DNA of 64,000 bases. It comes from Myoxocephalus aenaeus. Taxonomy: Eukaryota; Chordata; Actinopteri; Perciformes; Cottidae. Shown one piece after another: positions 11,869-21,779 of this stretch. The translations under genes and the position numbers were made by a program. Each line of letters opens with the position of its first letter. Within the stretch, counting starts at the first letter, position 1. The notes under the pieces were generated by a model. The model saw nothing but the letters and a program-made list of their open reading frames with translations. It did not search any database and was not told the DNA's origin. The DNA is taken from NCBI GenBank assembly GCA_038501785.1, contig JBAMJR010000005.1, positions 61,001 to 125,000 of the forward strand, given 5' to 3'.

Positions 11869-12309
11869 ATTTATGGCAACAAAGTGACAATTAATATAAT
11901 TAATAAAAATGATTGAATAGATTAATTAAATCTAAACATTATTCAAATGTGTTGGATTTAGTAATAGAGCGCCAATTATGAGTTGTATAGACCAAAGATA
12001 TTTAGTAAAATACAAATCAATTTTACAAGGAAAATGATTTATGTTTTACTAAGAATATCATCAAAAGTAATTTACATTTATTGAATATTTGATATTCTAT
12101 AAATGTAAATTACTTATGATGATATTCTTAGTAACATAAATCATTTTCCTTGTAAAATTGATTTGTATTTACTAAATATCTTTGGTCTATAATCATAATT
12201 TGGGCTCTATTACTAAATCCAACACATTTGAATAATGTGTTAGATTTACTTAATCTATTCAATCATTCTTCTATTCAATTATATTATTTGTCACTTTGTT
12301 GCCATAATT
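11869..12309. repeat. Long inverted repeat (foldback), arms about 210 bp
   Basis: The left arm starts with ATGGCAACAAAGTGACAA and the right arm ends with its reverse complement (TTGTCACTTTGTTGCCAT). Pairing continues inward with few indels through the TTTACAAGGAAAATGATTTA block, to a turn of about 30 nt near 12090. The arms are roughly 90 percent complementary by eye. This is a typical foldback/MITE-like structure. Confidence 0.9.
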
Positions 12310-12740
12310 TTTCTATGTCTAATTCACTATGCCATCTTGGTGTCACAGTAAACTTAAGTTAAGCCAACAGATCATCATACATACAAAGTACTGCAGGTAA
12401 ACATTTATTTGTGCAAATTTGTTACATTTATCTAAAATTCTTCATGTGCAAATTCCTCAATAAAAACACACAATTTGCAATCCTAGTGTAGACAGTTGAA
12501 ACACTATACACAAACAGCTGCTTGTGCCATGGCAGTGATACCATGGCAGTCTCCTTAAATGAGGATGGTTTATATATTGAACAACCACCTGCAGCACTAA
12601 AACTCAGTTGAAGAGGCAAACTACACTTCTCACTGGGATCCTTCAAAAAATAATAAACTCAAGCATTGAACGAGTTGAACTTAACCACAGATGAGAGTTC
12701 GAACAGTGACATAACAATGTTTTTGCAAGGGTCCATTCTA

Positions 12741-13018
12741 TTAAGTAAGCAGTTTGTTCTTGAGGCTGTTTACTTTCGGTGACAGCTTTGCACAGTCCAG
12801 CTCCAGAAGGAGTTTCTGGATACCTGGAATGTGTATCGGAGCTCCTTGGGATAGGTAAGGTTGACTGCATACATCAACCCAACCAGCAGCAAGCCCTCGG
12901 AATGTTATCCAGAGCAGTCAGAACTTGTATTCCTTCTGAAACGATACCGACATCGTCTGGACCCTCCGCCGTATAGATTTTCATCTTTTGCATGGCAATG
13001 TCCTGTGTCATCAGCATC
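12741..13018 (-). pseudogene. Terminal coding exon of the decayed SAMD3-like family gene, frameshifted
   Basis: It begins after the acceptor GCTATTTCAG with DADDT, then continues in a second frame (QDIAMQKMKIYTAEGPDD to TALDNIPRA), a third frame (LLVGLMYAVNLTYPKEL) and a fourth switch (IQKLLLELDCAKLSPKVNSL), ending at a TAA at 12741-12743. Each switch needs only one base, showing decay by small indels of a once continuous C-terminus. Confidence 0.65.
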
Positions 13019-14116
13019 CTGAAATAGCAAGAAGATTGTGTATTACTGATTGTACAGCCAAAAGATAAGGTCCTAATTGAACATCTACCAAACTGCTTCC
13101 AACCCTTTGGACAATAAAACCTGTAGCTGTAATAACTGTTGCACATAATGAAATTTCAGAGATGTTTTGCAAAAGGGTTTCGTTAAAAAGTGTACAATCA
13201 GTTCACCAACAAATCAAAACATTTCAAGGACGAGAGATAATGATCTGAACTGAGTCACATTTCTAATATCTGTACATAAAAAAAAAATCCCAATACATAT
13301 AAGGTAGAAGAGATGAGAAAGAGATCACTTTCTTAATAATTGAACATGTACTTCAACTTACATCATACTCAGTGATCAGGTGATCAGTGGATTCCCTAAA
13401 GTACGCCATCAAACACCGAATGACGGCATCTCTGGTGATGTGGATGCTTGGGTTGCTTGGAGCCTAAAATGAAAAAAATAAACATTATGAGTAAAGATCA
13501 TCCACTGATCTAAAACTAGTTGACTTTTATTACTGTTAAAAACCCAAGTCCAGCACAATGAAACACTTCCTGTCATTAATTCGATAGAACCAGCTGTGAC
13601 TCCAGGAAGTCAATCACATAAACTCCCACAAAACTTGCTTTTTGTATGATCAAGGCATACCATGTTAGTCAGTGAGCTCTGTGTGGTGATCTTGTAGGCA
13701 TATTTTGTTAGGACAGAGGCAGACTAGCTGTTATTCCATTTCCAGTTGTACGATAAGGTCATTCAATGTAAAACATAAAATAAATGTATGTGCTTATAAT
13801 CACATATCAATTGCAAGTTGAGGGTTTTGGTGTCCAATCACCAATATAAAAAAGAATCAGTAATCACCACTTGGTAGTTAGTTATTATGAATGACTTTGA
13901 ACATTTTAAATTTGAATAATGATGTACTTAATAAAGTGGCAACTGAGTGTATAGAAACTAAAATGTATGCAGTTAGATCAAACTTTTTTTGAGAGAAAAT
14001 CAAAGGTAAACATTGCCTCTTGTAGATTTAAGTAATAATCAACTGATATTCCAACTTTTTGATCATAAAATCTCTAAAATGAAATATTTGCAAACATAAT
14101 ACTCAATGAATGACAC

Positions 14117-14263
14117 CTTGAGCAGGATAGCCTTCAACCTCAGCCCCATGGTTCCGCCCTTGGAGTGGAAGAGGTTCAGAAGACTGGGAGTGTATTCATC
14201 CAGCATGGACATGAACTTTGTCTCGAGGTGCACCGTTGTGATCGTGTGAAACTCATCCTGAAT
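14117..14263 (-). pseudogene. Best-preserved exon of the decayed SAMD3-like family gene
   Basis: This is an open 49-codon, phase-0 block preceded by a strong acceptor (CTGTTTGTTACAG). It is followed by GTGTCA, a weak donor, so the 3' boundary is less sure. It contains EFHTITTVHLETKFMS and SKGGTMGLRLKAILLK. No catalytic motif is recognisable and the molecular function of the family is not known to me. Confidence 0.6.
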
Positions 14264-15745
14264 CTGTAACAAACAGTATACACACATTTAGACAACATAT
14301 ACTGTGTGTGGAATTTGGTATCACAGCATATTGTGTATTGAAGTATGGTACATACCTGTTGATGAATTTCAGTTAAAGATTGTTGATTGTTGGAAAAAAG
14401 ACCTATTAGATTCATACTTTATACAAAGTGATTTACTCTGTTCAGCAGATACACACTGTTGGCAGAATGGCCTCTACATTTAACTGTATTGTGAGACTAA
14501 GCAGACGAAGTATAACAACTCTAGCATTGTAACATAATATGTACAAAGGCAGCTCGGTGTAACGTCAACTATCAGCACGAGCGGAGACCACTCATTGAAA
14601 CTATACTGATAGAGAAAACAGAAACATGGCGATCTGAATCTCCTGCTGCGGCCTCTCAGTACCATGAATGGAGACTGCAACGGTGAACTTGGGATAGTCA
14701 GCACACCTGTCAGAGCGTGCACAAAACACAGTAACAGCCTGGAGCTGAATATAACGTCAGGTTAAAAAAAAAGAAAGAAAGAGGAAACTGCACTCTTTGT
14801 TAATTTGTTTCACTGACTATTCTCCAGAAACGTACCTTACCATTAACTGCATGGTCTATCCCGACTGCTTTTAATTAACAGCATGTTAGGTTAACATTAC
14901 TTGACAAAACAAAATGCAGTGATATTAATATAACTTGTATGCCTTATTAATAACATTTGGGAGCAAGAATGTGTGTTCCTACAATTGCATTAACCTTAAT
15001 GCGCTCTAACTCTAAGTTCTGCTGCATTTTCGCTAGCTAGTTAGGTTAGCTTGTTACGGTGGGGGAGGGGTGGAAACCACGAAACTCGGTCTGAGCTGGT
15101 ATCTCAAAAAGGCATAACATATTAGGGATAACATTATAAATGAGGAAAGCCATGAAATTGTGGCATTTTCAGTCCTTGCCATGTTTTAACGGCTCAAAGA
15201 CAACGTAGACCGAAAAACAAACACTAACGTTAGCTTATTTAAGACTTAACCTAAGTTAGCTAAATAAAGTTACAGCACAGTAAAGTTTACATGTTTGTTA
15301 ACTTTTCAGTAGCGCAAAACAATGTTCAACTGCTGCAACAACTTGGTTATAATTTGTTCGTTAACTAACAATAATTAAACAGGTCTTACCTTTGGGGAAA
15401 TGGCAGCCCCTTCAACACGTTGCAGAAGATGTCCATGTGGCGCAGAATGCGTGAGGCGGAAGTGGAAGTTGATTAAAAACAAAGACCTCCAAATAAGTCA
15501 AATTCATTGATTTTCTGCATCTTTGACTTTACTGATGAAATTTAATTAAAGTCTACTCAGTGATTCAAAGCTGATTTTATTCACACAAAATTAAGTAAAA
15601 TGTAATTAATAATTAAACAACATTTCTTGAATTCAGCTCAATGTAATTAAAAACAGTACATAGTCTTTTTTATTATGTAAAAGTTACTATTATTTATTTA
15701 GGAGATATTAATTAATGCAAATCCCAGTTTTTACAGTGCAGGTGA

Positions 15746-16428
15746 AAGAGTTTAACTCTTAAACTCTGGGCATTAATGTGCAGCAGAGGTCTCGATACTT
15801 TACGCCATCGACCGCTGTGACGGGAACCTCTGACTGGAGGCCTTGGAGTGTGTGGCGTTCGGGTGCTGCAGGATTTCCTATGGACTATGAGTCCCGCAGT
15901 ATTCGAGCGCCGTGATAGGCCGGCGTCCACGCTCGCCAAAGGAACGGCTCGCCTGATTGGTTCGGTGCCTTCGCCTGAACCCAAAGCTGTTCAGAGCGTC
16001 CTGCTGGTCCCCTCATGCATTGAGGTTATTTGCGGTTGTTTAGCCACACAGATTTTTTTCAATGGAGAGACTTCTGCATAAGAGAGCGTCAGGAAAAGGG
16101 TGCTTTTGTTTTGAGGATGTGGTGATGCGCCATGTGGCAACGTGCACCACACCAGAAACCCTTCTGGGAGAAGGAAGAGGCCGCTTCCTCTTTCTGGGTC
16201 GCTTCCCTCCAGCTCTCATGTGAAGATATATATACGAGGGGAAGGAAATAGATCTTTGCATAAAGAACGAGGAGGAGACGAGCACGAACTTCTCATTTCA
16301 CTTCTGCAAACCCTCAGAGAGTGAGCTCATGCTGGTTACTGTCGCCAGGAGCCCCAGGACAAACAAACCTGTTCATAAAATACTGTTTCCAGAGGACTGG
16401 ATCAGGGTTCATGGGACTGGCTCAGGGT
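15746..16428. other. Intergenic DNA, no gene recognised
   Basis: Moderately GC-rich around 15780-16020. The short ORFs have no family signature. I see no RNA gene or strong repeat. Confidence 0.5.
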
Positions 16429-16610
16429 TAATGATACTTACATTTTATATAGCGCCTTTTTGAATACTCTAAGACACTTTACATAGGACAGAGACAAACA
16501 GAACACAACAAAAAAATAGAAAGACAAAGGAGCAAACTAAACAAATGAACAGAACGTTTTTGGTACAAAAGAAAACTGGAGAAGCTGCAATGGAATAAGT
16601 CATGTAGTGG

Positions 16611-18560
16611 AGGGTAGGGAGCAGGGGTTAACATGTGAAGGGTAGGGAGCAGGGGTTAACATGTGGGGGTAGGGAGCAGGTGAAGGGTAGGGAGCAGGTG
16701 TTAACATGTGGGGGTAGGGAGCAGGGGTTAACATGTGGGGGTAGGGAGCAGGGGTTAACATGTGGGGGTAGGGAGCAGGTGAAGGGTAGGGAGCAGGTGT
16801 TAACATGTGGGGGTAGGGAGCAGGGGTTAACATGTGGGGGTAGGGAGCAGGTGAAGGGTAGGGAGCAGGAGTTAACAGGTGAAGGGTAGGGAGCAGGGGT
16901 TAACAGGTGAAGGGTAGGGAGCAGGGGTTAACATGTGGGGGTAGGGAGCAGGGGTTAACATGTGGGGGTAGGGAGCAGGAGTTAACAGGTGAAGGGTAGG
17001 GAGCAGGAGGTAACAGGTGAAGGGTAGGGAGCAGGGGTTAACAGGTGAAGGGTAGGGAGCAGGAGTTAGCAGGTGAAGGGTAGGGAGCAGGAGTTAACAG
17101 GTGAAGGGTAGGGAGCAGGGGTTAACAGGTGAAGGGTAGGGAGCAGGGGTTAACATGTGGGGGTAGGGAGCAGGGGTTAACATGTGGGGGTAGGGAGCAG
17201 GAGTTAACAGGTGAAGGGTAGGGAGCAGGAGGTAACAGGTGAAGGGTAGGGAGCAGGGGTTAACAGGTGAAGGGTAGGGAGCAGGAGTTAGCAGGTGAAG
17301 GGTAGGGAGCAGGAGTTAACATGTGAAGGGTAGGGAGCAGGAGTTAACAGGTGAAGGGTAGGGAGCAGGGGTTAACAGGTGAAGGGTAGGGAGCAGGGGT
17401 TAACAGGTGAAGGGTAGGGAGCAGGGGTTAACAGGTGAAGGGTAGGGAGCAGGAGTTAGCAGGTGAAGGGTAGGGAGCAGGAGTTAACAGGTGAAGGGTA
17501 GGGAGCAGGGGTTAACAGGTGAAGGGTAGGGAGCAGGGGTTAACAGGTGAAGGGTAGGGAGCAGGAGTTAACAGGTGAAGGGTAGGGAGCAGGAGTTAAC
17601 AGGTGAAGGGTAGGGAGCAGGAGTTAACAGGTGAAGGGTAGGGAGCAGGAGTTAACAGGTGAAGGGTAGGGAGCAGGAGTTAACAGGTGAAGGGTAGGGA
17701 GCAGGGGTTAACAGGTGAAGGGTAGGGAGCAGGAGTTAACAGGTGAAGGGTAGGGAGCAGGAGGTAACAGGTGAAGGGTAGGGAGCAGGAGGTAACAGGT
17801 GAAGGGTAGGGAGCAGGAGTTAACAGGTGAAGGGTAGGGAGCAGGGGTTAACAGGTGAAGGGTAGGGAGCAGGGGTTAACAGGTGAAGGGTAGGGAGCAG
17901 GAGTTAACAGGTGAAGGGTAGGGAGCAGGAGTTAACAGGTGAAGGGTAGGGAGCAGGAGGTAACAGGTGAAGGGTAGGGAGCAGGAGTTAACAGGTGAAG
18001 GGTAGGGAGCAGGGGTTAACAGGTGAAGGGTAGGGAGCAGGAGTTAACAGGTGAAGGGTAGGGAGCAGGAGTTAACAGGTGAAGGGTAGGGAGCAGGAGT
18101 TAGCAGGTGAAGGGTAGGGAGCAGGAGTTAGCAGGTGAAGGGTAGGGAGCAGGAGTTAACAGGTGAAGGGTAGGGAGCAGGGGTTAACAGGTGAAGGGTA
18201 GGGAGCAGGGGTTAACAGGTGAAGGGTAGGGAGCAGGGGTTAACAGGTGAAGGGTAGGGAGCAGGGGTTAACAGGTGAAGGGTAGGGAGCAGGGGTTAAC
18301 AGGTGAAGGGTAGGGAGCAGGGGTTAACAGGTGAAGGGTAGGGAGCAGGGGTTAACAGGTGAAGGGTAGGGAGCAGGAGTTAACATGTGGGGGTAGGGAG
18401 CAGGAGTTAACAGGTGAAGGGTAGGGAGCAGGGGTTAACAGGTGAAGGGTAGGGAGCAGGGGTTAACAGGTGAAGGGTAGGGAGCAGGAGTTAACAGGTG
18501 AAGGGTAGGGAGCAGGGGTTAGCAGGTGAAGAGTAGGGAGCAGGGGTTAACAGGTGAAGG
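16611..18560. repeat. 28-bp minisatellite, about 70 units, inside a LINE 3' UTR
   Basis: The unit is AGGTGAAGGGTAGGGAGCAG followed by GGGTTAAC. Variants are GAGTTAAC, GAGTTAGC, GAGGTAAC and a GTGGGGGT form confined mostly to 16650-17210 and 18385. The array starts, on the LINE strand, at the TGTTAA that closes the LINE ORF. Confidence 0.97.
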
Positions 18561-18726
18561 TGAGTTTGAAGAGGTTGGTTTTGCGGGCTTGTTTGAAGGA
18601 TGATAGTGTGGGAGCCTGACAAATGTGGAATGGGGGGGGGGGGGGGGGGCGCCCCAGGAGGTGGGGGGGATGGGCAGCAGCTGAAGGTCCTGTCACCCCA
18701 GGTCCGGTGCTTGGTCCTGATGGTCT

Positions 18727-19735
18727 TCAGAGTCTTTGCATCGGCGGACCTGAGGCAACGGGTTGGGATGTGAAGGACGAGAAGGTCTGAAAGGTAGGGA
18801 GGGCCAGGTTGTTTAGGGCTTTGTAGGTGGTGAGTAAGATTTTAAAGTCAATCCTGTACTTGACCGGGAGCCAGTGGAGGTTAGGTAGGACCGGGTTGAT
18901 GTGGTCATAGCGGCAGGTGGAGGTGAGAAGTCGGGCGGCAGAGTTCTGAACATATTGGATTTTTTTTTCAGATTTTGTTGGGAGAGCCGTAGAGGATGCT
19001 GTTGCAATAGTCAAGTGTGGAGGTTATGAGGGCATGGATAAGAAGCTTGGTGTTGGCAGAGGACAAGGAGGGTCGGAGGCATGCAATGTTCCTGAGGTGA
19101 AAGAAGGCAGTTTGTTCTGTTTCATCCATGATTTTATTTCAGTGAGACAGGAGGTGAGAGTGGAGTGGGTGACAGAGGTGATGGTCTTGGAGGAGAGGTA
19201 GAGTTGGGTGTCGTCAGCGTAACAGTGGAAATTGAGACCATGACGACGGATGATTTGTGCAAGGGGAAGGATGTAAATGATGAAGAGGAGGGGACCGAGC
19301 ACGGAACCTTGGGGGACACCGTGGGCCACTGGGGAGGATTTGCAGTTATTTATGGCAATGAATTGATGTCGGTCTGAGAGATATGAGGTGAACCAGGAGA
19401 GGGCAGTGCCAGTTATACCAAGGGAGTGCTGGAGACGTGAGAGGAGGATGGAGTGGTTGATGGTGTCGAAGGCGGCGCTGAGGTCAAGGAGGATGAGGAT
19501 GGTGAGGAAGCCAGAGTCAGCAGAGAGAAGTATGTGGTTGGTGATTTTTAGTAGGGCGGTTTCAGTGCTGTGTTTTGACCGGAAGCCGGATTGGAAGGGT
19601 TCATAGAGGTTGTGGAGATTGAAGTGGGACTTGAGTTGTGATGCAACAGCTCTCTCAAGGACATTGGACAGGTAGGGGAGGTTGGAGATGGGCCGGTAGT
19701 TGTTGGCGATGTCAGGGTCAAGACCAGGAGGATGC
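18727..19735 (-). pseudogene. LINE reverse transcriptase remnant with internal deletion
   Basis: RT blocks 1 through the YADD box are readable from 19735 to about 19140 with at least one frame change. After a deletion of the thumb-proximal part, the conserved C-terminal segment (LHWLPVKYRIDFKILLTTYK) runs to about 18727. It differs from the 1-2458 copy by many substitutions, so it is a separate subfamily. Confidence 0.88.
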
Positions 19736-19740
19736 AGCGA

Positions 19741-19878
19741 GGAAGACCTGATGGGTCGAGGTCATTCTAAAGACTTCATCTGAGGACTCTGTCTCTCATC
19801 ACATCTTTCTTTCAATCATTTTATTTTCAGTTCATACACGTTACACATGACCCGTTATTTATGTAAGTAAATAAATAC

Positions 19879-19925
<47 letters not shown>

Positions 19926-20279
19926 CATAATGCGTAACAGAGCATAACGACCGACTACACGAACAACCAGACTCAAACAGAAAACACAGACTTAAGTCAT
20001 CGGGTCCAACTCTCACGTCTGGAGACTTGAACTCTCTGAGAGATCCTCTGAACACAATGCTCTCAGTGATGAAGGACAGCATGGCCAGTGAGAGGGATCC
20101 TATAATGTTCAGGCAGGATGTGATTATGAATAATAGTTATGATCATCTCTCATGTTGAATATACACCAAATGTTTGGAATCACAGGCCGACCCGAGCAGA
20201 AGAAACTTGCTGATATGTTAGTGCTTTAAAACACAAAGACGTTTTTTCGGTGTCTGAGAGTTGAACTCACGAATGTGTC
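19741..20279. other. Intergenic DNA with (AAT)n at 19881-19924
   Basis: Apart from the trinucleotide run I see no gene or dispersed-repeat signature in this segment. Confidence 0.6.
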
Positions 20280-20315
20280 CAGGACAGCGTGCACGTGGGC
20301 GTGCACGCTGTCCTG
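20280..20315. repeat. Perfect 16-bp hairpin with 4-nt loop
   Basis: CAGGACAGCGTGCACG, loop TGGG, then the exact reverse complement. It could be a small palindrome left by a transposon, or a structured site. Confidence 0.9.
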
Positions 20316-20405
20316 TGACAGAGGCCGGACTGAGGGCAGAGCGTGGGGGGGTCAGACCACAACGCCCCCACAGCAGACAGCCGGGAGCCCGAGCTACATG
20401 ACAAC

Positions 20406-20409
<4 letters not shown>

Positions 20410-20478
<69 letters not shown>
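20410..20478. repeat. (GT)n microsatellite
   Basis: About 69 bp of uninterrupted GT. Confidence 0.98.
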
Positions 20479-20480
<2 letters not shown>

Positions 20481-20602
20481 GGTGGGGTGATCATCTGGGT
20501 TTCCTCCAGAGAGTGAAACAAACCCAGAGAGGGAGATTCACTTCCCCATGAGGACGGAGAGACAACGAGAGGCTTGACCAGCAAACGATGAAGCGGAGGA
20601 AC

Positions 20603-20990
20603 AGAGCAACCAAGCAACCAAGCAACAAAGCAGCAAAGCAACAAAGCAGCAAAGCAGCAAAGAACAAAGCAGCAAAGCAGCAAAGCAACCAAGCAACCAA
20701 GAACAAAGCAGCAAAGCAACAGAGCAACCAAGCAACCAAGAACAAAGCAGCAAAGCAGCAAAGCAGCAAAGCAACCAAGCAACCAAGCAGCAAAGCAACA
20801 AAGCAGCAAAGCAGCAAAGCAACAAAGCAGCAAAGCAACCAAGCAACCAAGCAGCAAAGCAACAAAGCAGCAAAGCAGCAAAGCAACCAAGCAACCAAGC
20901 AACCAAGCAGCAAAGCAACAAAGCAGCAAAGCAGCAAAGCAACCAAGCAACAAAGCAGCAATGCAACAAAGCAGCAAAGCAGCAAAGCAG
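20603..20990. repeat. 8-bp minisatellite, about 48 units
   Basis: Units are AAGCAACC, AAGCAACA and AAGCAGCA with an occasional 7-bp AAGAACA. Eight bases per unit rotates the frame, so all minus frames stay open and encode Leu/Cys/Phe strings resembling membrane segments. They are artefacts. Confidence 0.96.
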
Positions 20991-20999
20991 CTGGCTGCA

Positions 21000-21217
21000 G
21001 GATGAAGGTCCTCACTGACACTTTCAAAGTTTCAAAAGAGTTTCAAAACATTTCTGGAGGAAGTTGAGACTCATATTTAGCTCCTGATGGTTGAGTGTTT
21101 CTTATAATTTAAAAATAAATTATTTACGTCACTCTTAATCTTAATATACTGTATACAACCCACTTCCTGAGGAATGTATGAGATGTATGAAAACAAATGT
21201 TTTGTGAGACACGGAAC

Positions 21218-21261
<44 letters not shown>

Positions 21262-21490
21262 CCTTGTCAGGTGTGCGTCAAATGTAGGCGGGGCCCGACC
21301 GCACTGTTTACACACAACGCCACGGTGTGACCTCGGAGGCTGCCGCGGCCGTGATTGGCTGCCAGCTAGCAGCTCATTAAGCCGCTCGCACCGGGACGCC
21401 GCGCCAGAGGACACACTCTCCGTTTGTTTCACGACACACGGACACAGTCGCACACACCCGTCAGAGGGACACCGCAGGTATGGCAGGCAG

Positions 21491-21547
<57 letters not shown>

Positions 21548-21779
21548 CATCAGTAGCAGCGTCTGGCCTCGGTGACCTGGCTGAACTTTGGCTCACCCTC
21601 ATTGGTTCATTGCACCGCAGCCTCACACGTAGATGCCGGTTGGCTGCCGGGCCGAGCTGCAGGGTCACGACCCGTCAGGAAGAACGACAAGCTGGAGGAA
21701 GGAAAGAAGGAAAACAGGAGACGGAAGAACTCGTTGTCCAACTGCTCCCAGAACAAACCCGTTGGTTTGGTGAGTTAGG
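21000..21779. other. GC-rich intergenic segment with (GT)n and (CA)n runs
   Basis: (GT)n lies at 21219-21259 and (CA)n at 21492-21545. The stretch 21290-21420 is CpG-rich and contains GTGATTGGCTG, an inverted CCAAT-type word, so it could be a promoter or a CpG island. No transcript is evident. Confidence 0.45.

Larger units (their letters stand above)
12380..15470 (-). pseudogene. Decayed multi-exon gene copy of the teleost SAMD3-like / uncharacterised expanded family
   Basis: Several exon-like blocks lie in order on the minus strand with good splice sites. They are a first exon ending at 15390 (AAAG/GTAAGA), an open block from 14738 to about 14594, an exon ending at 14356 (ACAG/GTATGT), 14263-14117 (after TTGTTACAG), 13463-13362 (34 codons, GAT/GTAAGT) and a terminal exon 13018-12741. 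The encoded text (IQDEFHTITTVHLETKF, LDEYTPSLLNLF, RDAVIRCLMAYFRESTDHL, EGPDDVGIVSEGIQVL, MYAVNLTYPKELRYTF) matches the style of a fish family often annotated as sterile alpha motif domain-containing 3-like. That match is from memory. The last exon has about three single-base frameshifts, so the copy is dead. A likely polyA signal (AATAAA) lies near 12403-12408 on this strand. Introns are retained, which argues against a processed retrocopy. Confidence 0.7.
11842..15745. mobile_element. Candidate 3.9-kb non-autonomous element carrying a decayed gene
   Basis: The left edge reads CACCCTAAAAAATG and the right edge, on the opposite strand, CACTGTAAAAACTG, so both ends show a similar terminal sequence in inverted orientation. 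The segment contains a 430-bp foldback next to the left end and a minus-strand gene copy with its introns. No clear target-site duplication was found and the terminal similarity is short, so the boundaries are inference. Confidence 0.4.
16429..19740 (-). mobile_element. Antisense L2-like LINE, 5'-truncated, with an expanded minisatellite in its 3' UTR
   Basis: Read on the minus strand, the element enters at about 19737 in RT block 1 (NNYRPISNLPYLSNVLE). It continues through FQSGFRSKHSTETALL, LLDLSAAFDTINHS, AHGVPQGSVLGPLLF and NFHCYADDTQLYL. It loses about 200 bp after WMKQNKL (near 19130), resumes at RNIACLRPSL, and carries TSTLDYCNSILYG and QNSAARLLTSTCRYDHINPV. It ends at 16429 with the LINE 3' terminus (GCGCTATATAAAATGTAAGT). 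The 28-bp array 16611-18560 sits between the coding end and this terminus. The copy is dead through truncation, internal deletion and frameshifts. A G-homopolymer of about 19 bases lies at 18633-18651. Confidence 0.9.

Noticed and set aside
20267..21027. Leu/Cys-rich minus-strand ORFs resembling membrane proteins
   Set aside because: They are produced by an 8-bp repeat with all frames open.
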